Notes under the pieces: generated by a model
Told to the model about the DNA's origin: nothing
The model's database searches: none
The model's input: only the letters and a program-made list of their open reading frames with translations
In this document: one piece after another, positions 47,939 to 57,928 of the stretch
How the letters are laid out: each line of letters starts with the position of its first letter
Position numbering within the stretch: position 1 is the stretch's first letter
From: Limnoperna fortunei
Lineage: Eukaryota > Mollusca > Bivalvia > Mytilida > Modiolidae
Assembly: GCA_944474755.1 (NCBI GenBank)
Contig: OX104113.1
Span: 24,866,432-24,930,431 of the forward strand
Direction of reading: 5' to 3'
Length of the DNA: 64,000 bases
Translations under genes and position numbers: made by a program

Positions 47939-47980
47939 TTGAGCGTGCGCGGGAAAATCAGGGGCGGTCGCCATGCCGAG
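47939..47980 (+). promoter_or_regulatory. CpG-rich putative promoter of the element
   Basis: GAGCGTGCGCGGGAAAATCA followed by GGGGCGGTCGCC is a CpG-rich island with a GC-box-like GGGGCGG at 47961, within AT-rich surroundings and upstream of the first exon candidate. No TATA box can be singled out. Promoter function is inference. Confidence 0.3.
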
Positions 47981-48114
47981 ATTTAGTTTCGTAATATTTT
48001 AAAAGAAAAGTGATTTGCACGCTTTTATACTTTTAAATAACCACAAGAGGAACAAAAAAATATTCATTTAATTTTTTGTATTTATTTTCTTGAAACTTCT
48101 CATAATTATCTCAG

Positions 48115-48257
48115 TTTACGAAACAAGATCTTCCCTTTAAAATTTGTTTCAAGTCGAAGGCGGCGAACATTTCTATTAGAATTCGAGACTGCGTCTGCGA
48201 GGAAGAACCAGAAGTTCGAGAATCAGGAAACAGCGGGCCTACAATATTAGAAGAAAG
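48115..48257 (+). other. Candidate first or 5' UTR exon of the transposon gene
   Basis: It is bounded by an acceptor-like ATTATCTCAG (48113-48114) and a donor GAAAG|GTATGA (48258). One frame is open (KICFKSKAANISIRIRD, then CEEEPEVRESGNSGPTILEE) but contains no ATG, and joining it to the next exon puts a stop in frame. I therefore favour a 5' UTR exon. The left border could instead be a transcription start near 48000. Confidence 0.4.
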
Positions 48258-49466
48258 GTATGAATGATTGTTACTTTCATTTGAGTGCATATGGTTAAGT
48301 TTAATAAGCTCAGTTAGTTTGTCAACCTAAAGTTATGGCGTCGAATTCAAACTTCAAAGACGACATTCACATACTCTCTCTCACAGATTTATTTGTCATG
48401 TACACATCAATGTAGGAACACAATGCAAGTCAACTAGATTGATAAAACATATTGCTTTCAAACACTTAAAGTTCAAGCTAGCTTACAAGTTAAGAGGTGG
48501 ATCCAACCCCTGCCCCCTTTCAGCAAGAATTGACTAAAATTTATAAAATATATATGAGAAATTAAACATGTATTTTCATGACAATTTCCTGTTGTCACCA
48601 ACATTTGTACATGAAATTGAAAAGCAATAATGTGCTGATAAACACAAAATGGTCTATTTTATAGAATTGATGAGGCCAATGAAAGCTCTCGATCTTTAGT
48701 TTGCTAGATAGCTGGTTGGTTAAGGCATGCACTAGATTATCATTTAGATTTAAAATCACACAAGTAATTGTTACCTGCGGAAGGTCAGTGGTTTCCTTCA
48801 TTTAAACTGATCATGACCACCCTATATGACCCAGGTGCGTCGAAAAGGGTGTTAAACTCTTAACACACACATAAAATCACACATTACATGTACATGTACC
48901 TTTTTAGGGTTCAAGAAGCTAAATAGTCTGTGCCAACAACTTTTCCAGGTACTAGCCTGAAGCACAAAATACTTCAGTTTTAAAATTTTTTACAGCACCA
49001 ATCCTTCCACTCAGGCCAGACATAATGCCCTAAGGACGTAGTAATATAACATACGACTTAGCATTATGTTTGATTTTCAACATTTTTAATAGGACTTTTT
49101 ATTTCATTTTTCAGCAACATGCTGCACATAAAAGTTCTTTCATTTGTATTTGCTGAACCTATCAGGGTTTTATGTTTTGCAAATACATGTAAATACTATT
49201 ATTATTAATAGAATAAGCAATTATTGATAGAAAAAGCAAAAAATCAGTAAACATAAAATGAAAATATACTCAAGCGTGAGATCTTATATTGTATGACTAC
49301 TTACGATGGGGTCAATAAATATAATCTTGTCTGATTATAGGCTAAATAAAATAAAGATTAAAAGGCATGTTTAATTTTAGGTGACCTTTTTCATGTTTTT
49401 ACATAGGTATGTGCATGTAAACCTATCTCATGAAAACATGCTTGTTCACAACTAACTTTTTTCCAG

Positions 49467-49812
49467 ATTGCATGAGCATGAGTGAAAGTCGAAAAGCTTA
49501 CAAAAGGAAATGGATTCAAGCTGCTAGATTCATCAGAACTTGGGCAATCAGAAGATGAGACTGAAAGTTTAGTAGCGTTTGACACACAGAACATTTTAAA
49601 AGATATGCATGCATGTGTTCATGTAAGATCGCATGAACATGAACCAGATACAAGTACATGTATTCGTCAACCAGAATACATCCAAAATGAAGAAAATGAG
49701 ACGTTTGAGTGGGACCTAATTGACAAACACCAAATAATTGATTCTGATGATGATAATGATCTATATATAGAAGAAGACAAAGATGAACCTTCTTTATCTG
49801 AATAAGAAATTG
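49467..49812 (+). pseudogene. Broken N-terminal exon of a transposase-like protein
   Basis: Acceptor CTTTTTTCCAG (ends 49466) and donor TTG|GTATGT (49813) bound the exon. ATG at 49472 starts MSMSESRKAYKRKW, which stops at about 49557. A second frame, entered near 49510, reads LLDSSELGQSEDETESL and then an acidic stretch ending DSDDDNDLYIEEDKDEPSLS, E, stop at 49803-49805, with EIG up to the donor. A basic YKRK start, an acidic middle and an SLSE-type end recall the first exon of animal EnSpm transposases (from memory). A frameshift plus a nonsense codon disable it, and its phase does not fit the next exon. Confidence 0.5.
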
Positions 49813-50225
49813 GTATGTTGCAATCCATAAAAAATTAATCAAAATATTGCAATGTATACATTGTACGTGTACTTTGTTTAAAAACCAGCAACAATATGAA
49901 TTGTGTTACATCAGTTCATGTAAGTGTTTTTGTTCTCTAGCTGTAGCCAAATAAACAAAGGTTTTTTGAACCCTGTCTGTTCAAAGAGGTAACCTCACAA
50001 CAAAACTGCTTAAAGGATTTTGCAGTCATTGCAAAGAAGGATAATTTTATAATTGTACCTAGGACTACCCTATCTTTTTCAGACCTGAAACAGGAAACAC
50101 ACATTTTTTTTGTTTGGCATAAACATTAAAAAATTAAAATTTAGCACAAAATAAGACATGATTGATTATATAAAATAAATATTTTTTTTATCTAATCTGA
50201 CCGCTAATTAATGTGATTTTTTTAG

Positions 50226-52799
50226 GTTCACTTCCTTGGTGGCAAAGACGTTAAAGAGACGGCCAGGCTTGTTCTGAGGAGAGTTGGTGGGAACAGTCTA
50301 TGGTCAAATTTTAATTTAAAGGGGAAACATTCCAAGAAAACAGAAAATGTCAAAAAATCCCTAAACACTGAGGCAATATACAAAGTAATTAAAAGTAAGT
50401 GTATATAAAATAAAAAGTACCTGAATTTTTTCAGTCACACAAAATTAATTCTGTCTTGTTTTTAATTTTAATTAATCTTTTTTTTTTGGAAAGGGGGGGG
50501 GAGTTCAATTCTTTTTTATTTTTAATGCCCCATCTACGAAAGTAGGGGCCTACAGTCTTCGAATTAAGCCGGTAGTCTGATGCCCGTGGCGGGTACAAAT
50601 AAGTTTGGGCCTCTAAAACTCTGAACTATGTACGCCCAGCTGGCGTGTGCCAAGAAATAAGCTGTTATGTCAATTCATTTTGATAATAAAAAACCGCCTG
50701 AGATGGGTATAATTTATTTATTTTAACTTGCCATATCGTAATTTCTTGCAAAAACAAAACCATGATAATTACGTAAAATGAAACTGGTCCCATTACTTCT
50801 ATAAATTTTGTAACCAGTCTTAGTAAAACTGGTTTCCGTATAACTTGTACCATTAACATAAAGGGTTGCCAGAAATTAAAAGCAGATACCAGTTCAAAGC
50901 AATAGTAAAATATGGGAATTTCCGGAGCAGATACAAACATAGGGCCGGAGATTGCAAATAACGATGCTGCTGATATTGAAAAGTGTTTTGTAAAGATTTA
51001 AAACTATCAAAAACTTTAATTTTGATCTGTATAAATATTTTAAGTAGTGCATTTTACATTAAATACATAATAATTAATATTATATGTTTGACAAGTATCC
51101 ACTTTCTACTCCTTAGTTCTACTTTATAATACTCAATGCAATGAACTTATGTACTAATAACTAAGAAACATTTATTTTATTTAATGGCCTTGTGGCAGTT
51201 GATTTTTTTTCATTGTAATGTTGAATATTTATGGAAATGTGAGATAAAAGAAGTAATTCAAACTGTGTGTTCGGGTCTTTCATTGAGTAGAACTTATCAA
51301 TAATTTAAGTTAAACTGCTTTAAGATAAACCCATATAATATAAGATTGTACATACTAGTACCAACACTTGTTGATAAAAGCAAGTTCCTCTTGTTCTATT
51401 CCCTGAGAGACAATACTAATGTCATTTTCAAGAGAATAAATGACTCAAAATTATTTAATTGATTTTTACTGCCACTTTATTGAATATTTCTTAGTATTGA
51501 CACTCTAAAAATTTACATGAAATATTCGGGCTTGTTAATTTTTTGTGTGGGCCTGTAAAACTCTATAGGTACAAGCCCAGTTGGCCTGTGACCAAAAAAG
51601 TTTAGCGTGAAGACTGGGCATATAGTGTTCAGGTCTATCTTCCCAAATGTTGCAAGATGGGGCATTGTATGTCTTTTGGATATATTCTTTTTTGATGGGT
51701 GGTGTTCCTTTGTGAAAAACATGCCTATTATATATTTAAAAATTATGTAGGTGGTTATAAACATAAAATAGCACAACCATTTCCTATGTTTTAAACATTA
51801 AATCCATTTTTTTTCCAGAGTCATGCAAGAAGTGCCACAACAATGCCACTGATGCCGTGATTGATGAGGCAATTTCTGAAACTTTAAAGAGAGCGCCACA
51901 CCTGCAAGGAGAATCTAAGTTTAAGGTACAATGTATAACAACAGATTTATTTAGCAAAAACAAATTGATACAATGTAGTTTACTTCAAACAAATTAAGCT
52001 TTTTTATTTAAAAAAAAATTGGTTTAAGGATATTTATGAAATAAGTGGATAGGGTCAGAGTGGGGAAATAAATATAAAGGTAAAAAAATATCAAACCCCA
52101 GTCAATGACCATTTCTACTGTTTCCCTACAGATACAATTAAACTGGTAACAAAGCAAACACATTTTTTGTTGAACAAAGAAGGCTCAGATGATATTCTGA
52201 GTTATCCAATATTGATGGAAGAAACACATAAGTTGCTTTGACCAGATAATATATTTTTTATTCAACTTGAAAAATTTATAAAAAATTTATAAGCAATAAA
52301 AAAAACCACAAAACCATTTTAGAGGCCAATATAAAAAATATCCTAAATTCTCATCCCCTCCCGCCCGATTTTTTCAGCCGCCTGAAAAATTTTTATTTTG
52401 ATTTTTTCTCAAATTATGTTCATTTTTGGTCAATTTCTTTAAAATGGCAGAAAATTTCACCAAATTGGATAAAAAATGAAATATAATTCACCCGCCCACC
52501 CCATTTTTTCAAGAAATTTGGATGAGTCTCTAGGAATTCCTTTTTTATAGTCTTACATGAAAAAAGGATTGGCAGAGAGTATACTAAAAAGTAATTCTGT
52601 TGTTTTCTATTATATACATTAGAATTATTTATCCCTTTTCAATAGACATCATCTGTCAGTTTATTACAGTGAAGAATTTTCCAGGTTTTGCTGATTGACA
52701 TTAGTGACATGTGAGGAAACTATATATGACAGAATTTATAATGTTGAATCCCTTTCTTTTTAGATTGCAGAGGATAATGAAGAAGAAACTACTGATTAA
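50226..52799 (+). CDS. DUF4806-like domain protein, three 3' exons
   Basis: Exons 50226-50394, 51819-51925 and 52764-52799 have good borders (TTTTTTTAG|GTT, AAAA|GTAAGT; TTTTTCCAG|AG, AAG|GTACAA; TTCTTTTTAG|ATT). Their phases agree, giving 103 residues with no break. Residues 1-20 are VHFLGGKDVKETARLVLRRV, followed by LWSNFNLKGKHSKK and AIYKVIKKSCK. A (V/I)DEAISETLKRAPHLQG helix and an acidic tail EDNEEETTD complete it. The (L)GGKDxKExxRxxLRR..L...(F/Y)NxKGK..K...xxVI..........AI...LxxAP order is that of DUF4806, a domain of unknown function widespread in invertebrates, often in repeat-borne genes. The 5' coding exons are not identifiable, so no start codon is assigned. Confidence 0.72.
50607..51600. 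repeat. Diverged repeat pair in introns of the DUF4806 gene
   Basis: GGGCCTCTAAAACTCTGAAC..TACGCCCAGCTGGCGTGTG at about 50607-50650 resembles GGGCCTGTAAAACTCTATAG..ACAAGCCCAGTTGGCCTGTG at about 51549-51593. They lie in the same orientation in consecutive introns, and are either a small dispersed repeat inserted twice or an old internal duplication. Confidence 0.6.
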
Positions 52800-52889
52800 G
52801 AGGAATTAGATGGATGGATGGATAACTAATAAGAACTTTTAAGAATATGACTAAAATTTCAATTATAACTTTGATTTGTATTCAGCCAT

Positions 52890-52895
52890 AATAAA
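52890..52895 (+). promoter_or_regulatory. Poly(A) signal AATAAA of the transposon gene
   Basis: AATAAA lies 91 bp after the DUF4806 stop codon, followed by CTTTGTGTCTTGTAAAATG and a T-rich stretch, as expected for a 3' end. Position and strand agree with the gene. Confidence 0.5.
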
Positions 52896-53469
52896 CTTTG
52901 TGTCTTGTAAAATGTCTTTGTTTATAGTGGATGTGTTTGCCTTACATTCAGCAAAGTCTTAATCACACTCAGCATTTATATGTCCTTAAATATTATTTAC
53001 AATGGCACAAAAGCATTGACTAAGTCGACCAGTTCCTTTTTTATGTAGATTTAGATACACCCCATTCACAAGTCTTTTGATTATTTCATTTTTTCAAAAC
53101 TGCTGTACCTGACCTTGTGACTCTAATTTGGGTGAGTGTTTTCAGTACAATCTATTCCTGGACAATCTTTTTGTTTGCCTTGATGTTGTATTTTTTAGCT
53201 ACTGTAAGCATGAATAATTGTTGATTGTGTTTTAATTGTTGAAAAAATGTTCCGATCATCTGACCAGTCATAATGAATATACAGATTGTTGATAGCATTT
53301 TATTTGATCAAAGGTTCTGCCCAGTCTTAAACAGGAAAATTTTCTCTGTTGTAAAATCAATGTATTACATTATGCAAATGTGTTAACATTTGAATATGCA
53401 CCCTAGAGGCACACAAATGCAAAACCTGTCCTTTTTACATTGGACAAGGTCATTATGAACCAAACCAAA

Positions 53470-53692
53470 ACCATGATATAACGTTCTTTAAACCTTCTAT
53501 GAATGTTTTTTTGTTCATTGGGAACATTCTTGGTACGTTGTGGGAACGTTCTGAAAATGTTACTCCATAACGTTCTCAGAACCAATGTGGGCGTCTACAC
53601 AATATCGTTCTCAAAACGTCCTGTCAGAACGTTCCCAGAACTATAAGATAACGTTATCAGAACATTACAAGAACGTTACTGTGTTTAGTGGG
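53470..53692 (-). repeat. Right TIR and AACGTT-rich subterminal region
   Basis: Motifs GATATAACGTTC, GGGAACATTC, TGGGAACGTTCTG, CATAACGTTCTCAG, AACGTCCTGTCAGAACGTTC and GATAACGTTATCAG lead to CAAGAACGTTACTGTGTTTA and the terminal GTGGG. Beyond the first 14 bp the two ends match by motif content rather than base by base. Confidence 0.8.
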
Positions 53693-53695
53693 AAT

Positions 53696-55721
53696 GAGGC
53701 GACTTTCAGGTAAGAAGTACATGCGGGTGGTCATGATGAAAAAAGGCTTTAGATATAAGATCTCTTTTATTGAGATATCAGTATCGTATCGAGCACACCG
53801 CTTAGCAATACCTGTCCCAGGCCGAGGTCCATAAGTTATAGGTATTACGGTTGTGCTTTACATTCAAAAAACATTGAGAAGTCTATTGCCTTTACTATGG
53901 AAAATTACCGTCTCCCTCCCATTGGAGACGGTATACATAATCAAATGACGATCAGTCTTCGGAGTAAATGAGTCTCTGTTACTTGATTGGGTAGTTTACT
54001 AATATTTTTGTCATTTCATTGGTTAACGTTAGGAAGACATTTGACCTCGTATAAATTTATAATTGTTTATGTGATTATATGTGATTTCATCGAGACAGGA
54101 TACAATAATTGCACAAGACACACTTTAGCAATTCAAAAGATTGTATTTTTAGCAGAGTTTGTATAAAAATAGATAAGCTGTCCATATATAGCAGCAGATA
54201 TAGTCTCATCATGATCCATATAACCCCAATATGCACCCGATATTCTCATCATCGGATATAATTAAGCGTATGAACGTATTACATACTTTTTAGGCTTAAA
54301 AGTTGAAAGATTTCAAAGAATATGATCAAATCCTAACAATATGACATTAAATTCATCCTCACAAATATTGAGAAGTTGTATATTATCAGTCATTGAAAGT
54401 ATCTAGGTCAAGGTGTACACCTTCTCAACTTATGCAGGTCGCCCAACTTCGAAAATAGGCTGAACCAGGATGTTGTTTAGATTGCATAATGGGAAATCAA
54501 TTTGGAGTGTCATGGCATTGTCCAAATGTCTAAAAACAAATCAGGTAAAAGAGAGAAAACTTGACAAACCTTTCAAGTTCTCCGCTTCAACACCGATTTA
54601 TAGTATCTACCGGAAACGACAGAGATGTTTTAACCAAACTTCAAAATTTGGTTGATAACTACCGATTTTCCTAGGGGTGACATATAAGCTCTTACCTATA
54701 TTACTTTGATTAAAATAAATAACGAAACGACAGATTTAAAAGTGTCACGTCCTCAGTTTCATGGAATTTCGTAAAAATGAGTCCAGACCTGGAACCTGGC
54801 AATAACTTTTTTTAATAATAAAGCTTTTTTTTTAAATCAGTACAACTGGTTTTGTTGTTTGTTTTATCTCTTTGAACCTTGTTTTTGCGGGCACTTTAGA
54901 AAGAAGTGGATCAACAAGACATCTGTAAATAAATCCCGTTGCTGCAACTGTTCCGTTTCATTTAGTTTAAAATGGTCAACTGAATGTTTCCGGAAATTAT
55001 TTGTTGTCACCCAATACTTAGTCTGTAATTATAAATAGTTGAATTATCACGCTTAATATCAATAATATTGTTTACGTCCTGGTAGTATTTCTGTTTAACG
55101 CAATGAAGCCTATACATTCTCAATGAATAATTTATATTTATTTATTGAAATAGTAACTGTATCAATCTTTAATGATCTTTAACAATAAAAATTAACATTT
55201 TAAATTATATTATGTACTTTAGTAGTCTTTTGTTCTGTTATTTTTAACCCGGTTTTCAAAGCAATACACTGGCAGGTGTGCATATTATAACTGATGGCAA
55301 TACACAATGACAGGTGTTAACAGCTGATGTAAAGCAAAGATGATGTTTACATATTTATATTGCTAAATATAGCCTAAAACTATGTCTTAAAATTCAAGTC
55401 TTTTGTTATGGCGACATTTTTATGATAACGAATAACCAATTCTGGTATGTGTGATCGTTTATATTTTATTTATTTTTATCATTAGAATATAAATGTTTGT
55501 ATATTGTGTTTTTTCATGATTAATTATATAGAAAAAATGCTAATTATTTAATATAAATACATGTTCTTATTTGTAGGATACAAGGCTGCTCAGCATTAAA
55601 TGTCAAAACGGTATAAATGATTGATTGAATAATTCCTTAACGTCAAGCGAGCTTCATGACGAGAACAAATTAGACAAACAGTTCATCTGGGGAAAGGTCA
55701 TGGTCCAATCACAGGAAATCT
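53696..55721. other. Non-genic AT-rich stretch
   Basis: No supported gene. A short hairpin TACCGTCTCC / GGAGACGGTA lies at 53906-53933. Confidence 0.4.
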
Positions 55722-57233
55722 GGAGTGGTACTTTAGAGTGAGGATAGTTGCGTAAGGAGGTAGAATGGAGGTTAACCAATGGACTGGAAACTGAGAGTGA
55801 GGATAGTTGCGTAAGGTAGAATGGAGGTGGACCAATGGACTGTTACTTTAGAGTGAGGATAGTTGCGTAAGGAGGTGGACCAATGGACTGAAACTTTAGA
55901 GTGAGGAGAGTTGCGTAAGGAGGTAGAAAGGAGGTGGACCAATGGACTGGTAACTGAGAGTAAGAAGAGTTGCGTAAGGAGGTAAAAAGGAGGTGGACCG
56001 ATGGACTGGTACTTGAGAGTGAGGATAGTTGCGTAAGGTAGAATGGAGGTGGACCAATGGACTGTTACTTTAGAGTGAGGATAGTTGCATAAGGAAGTCG
56101 AAAGGAGGTGGACCAATGGACTGGTACTTTAGAGTGAGGAGAGTTGCGTAAGGAGGTGGACCAATGGACCGGTACTTTAGAGTGAGGATAGTTGCGTAAG
56201 GAGGTAGAAAGGAGGTCGACCAATGGTTTGGTACTTTAGAGTGAGGATAGTTGCGTAAGGAGGTAGAATGGAGGTGGACCAATGGACTGGTACTTGAGAG
56301 TGAGGATAGTTGCGTAAGGTAGAATGGAGGTGGACCAATGGACTGTTACTTTAGAGTGAGGATAGTTGCATAAGGAAGTCGAAAGGAGGTGGACCAATGG
56401 ACTGGTACTTTAGAGTGAGGAGAGTTGCGTAAGGAGGTGGACCAATGGACCGGTACTTTAGAGTGAGGATAGTTGCGTAAGGAGGTAGAAAGGAGGTCGA
56501 CCAATGGTTTGGTACTTTAGAGTGAGGATAGTTGCGTAAGGAGGTAGAATGGAGGTGGACCAATGGACTGGTACTTGAGAGTGAGGATAGTTGCGTAAGG
56601 AGGTAGAATGGAGGTTTACCAATGGACTGGTACCTGAGAGTGAGGAAAGTTGCGTAAGGAAGTAGAATGGAGGTGGACCAATGGACTGGTAACTGAGAGT
56701 GAGGATAGTTGCATAAGGAAGTCGAAAGGAGGTGGACCAATGGACTGGTACTTTAGAGTGAGGAGAGTTGCGTAAGGAGGTAGAATGGAGGTTGACCAAT
56801 GGACTGGTAACTGAGAGTGAGGAGAGTTGCGAAAGGAGGTAGAATGGAGGTGGACCAATGGACTGGTACTTTAGAGTGAGGATAGTTGCGTAAGGAGGTA
56901 GAATGGAGGTTTACCAATGGACTGATAACTGAGAGTGAGGAGAGATGCGTAAGGAGGTAGAAAGGAGGTGGACCAATGGACTGGTACTTGAGAGTGAGGA
57001 TAGTTGCGTAAGGAGGTAGAAAGGAGGTGGACCAATGGACTGGTACTTTAGAGTGAGGATAGTTGCGTAAGGAGGTAGAATGGAGGTGGACCAATGGATT
57101 GGGTCTTTTGAGTGAGGATAGGTGCGTAAGGAGGTAGATAGGAGTTGGACCAATGGATTGGTACTTTAGTAGAGTGAGGATAGTTGCGTAATGAGGTAGA
57201 ATGGAGGTGGACCAATGGACTGGTACTTTAAAG
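55722..57233. repeat. 59 bp minisatellite, about 25 copies
   Basis: The unit is GTGGACCAATGGACTGGTAC, TTTAGAGTGAGGATAGTTGC, GTAAGGAGGTAGAATGGAG (starts of GGATAGTTGC at 55742 and 55801). Shorter units lacking the GAGGTAGAAT part also occur. A block with rare variants (TTGCATAAGGAAGTCGAAAG, GGACCGGTAC, GGTCGACC) occurs at about 56080 and again at 56361, a 281 bp higher-order duplication. Minus-strand open frames rich in HSTSLRNYPHS are array products. Confidence 0.95.
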
Positions 57234-57530
57234 TAGGGAGGGAGATTACGACACTTCTAACTATTGCTAAGTTTTTGAGAGTTTGGTTCTCCAAGTCCTA
57301 CCTACATAAATCTGTTTCTCCATATCTATATATCTATATAAAAAGGGACACTCGATTTACCATCTAATGTAATTAACAATACCTTGCATGGGATCATTAA
57401 CATAGATTATATACTGCAGTTTATACCACAGAAACTGATCGTTTTAGAGAGCTGAAATTTGTCTCAATTCCTCAATTCAATCCATTCACCTGGTTTGTTA
57501 GTCTCCATTAAAGACTTATAAGGGACTGGT

Positions 57531-57928
57531 CAATATTAGTTAAGGGGTTGGGACCGGTGCATTTCAAATTATCAGGTTTAAAAAAGGTTATGTCATATCT
57601 CCTTAAAATACAAAAAAAGTTGCTGTCATACATCAGATGTGTAATAAAAAAGTTGGTGTCGTATCTAGTGAATAATTTTATGGTTACAATTCAGTATTTA
57701 TGTTTGTTAAACAAATTGTACAGTATATTGAGAGGCAATTGTCGGTTTTGAATTAAAACCTGAGACAATTTTTTTATTGATGATATTGTTATGAAAAAAA
57801 AATGGATGTCCTATCAGTGCTGAAAATAACAAAACTTGGATTCCCACAGATATGCCAGCATACAAAAGTATGTGTCCTATTGCATTTTGCACCGGTCCTA
57901 CCGCCCCAATAAATATTGACCGGTCCCT
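57531..57928. mobile_element. 398 bp TIR element with AGGGACCGGTC ends
   Basis: The left end AGGGACTGGTCAATATTAGT..GGGACCGGTGCATTT mirrors the right end, whose reverse complement reads AGGGACCGGTCAATATTTAT..AGGACCGGTGCAAAA. Arms are about 45 bp with several mismatches. The interior has two similar lines (AAAGTTGCTGTCATA, AAAGTTGGTGTCGTA) but no gene. Flanking A/T sequence hides any target duplication. Confidence 0.8.

Larger units (their letters stand above)
47386..53692 (+). mobile_element. CACTA-like DNA transposon carrying a DUF4806 gene
   Basis: CCCACTAAACACAG at 47386-47399 is exactly the reverse complement of 53679-53692, and AAT flanks both ends (47383-47385, 53693-53695). Each end is followed by about 200-250 bp dense in AACGTT and AGAACGTTCT motifs. 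The 6.3 kb interior holds a plus-strand split gene: a probable non-coding first exon, a broken transposase-like exon, three exons encoding a DUF4806-like domain, and a poly(A) signal. A CACTA motif in the terminus, a 3 bp duplication and repetitive subterminal regions fit the CACTA/EnSpm superfamily. That assignment is inference, because the catalytic core is absent. The two C residues before CACTA are unusual. Confidence 0.75.

Noticed and set aside
49516..49842. 108-codon minus-strand frame opposite the acidic exon
   Set aside because: It is the antisense of the plus-strand exon, which has splice borders and a plausible composition. The minus frame has neither.
53906..53933. Short hairpin TACCGTCTCC/GGAGACGGTA as a regulatory element
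   Set aside because: A 10 bp stem alone is weak evidence in 64 kb, and nothing around it supports a function.
56351..56799. Overlapping minus-strand frames rich in HSTSLRNYPHS
   Set aside because: Products of the 59 bp minisatellite. The unit is not a multiple of three, so the frames rotate.
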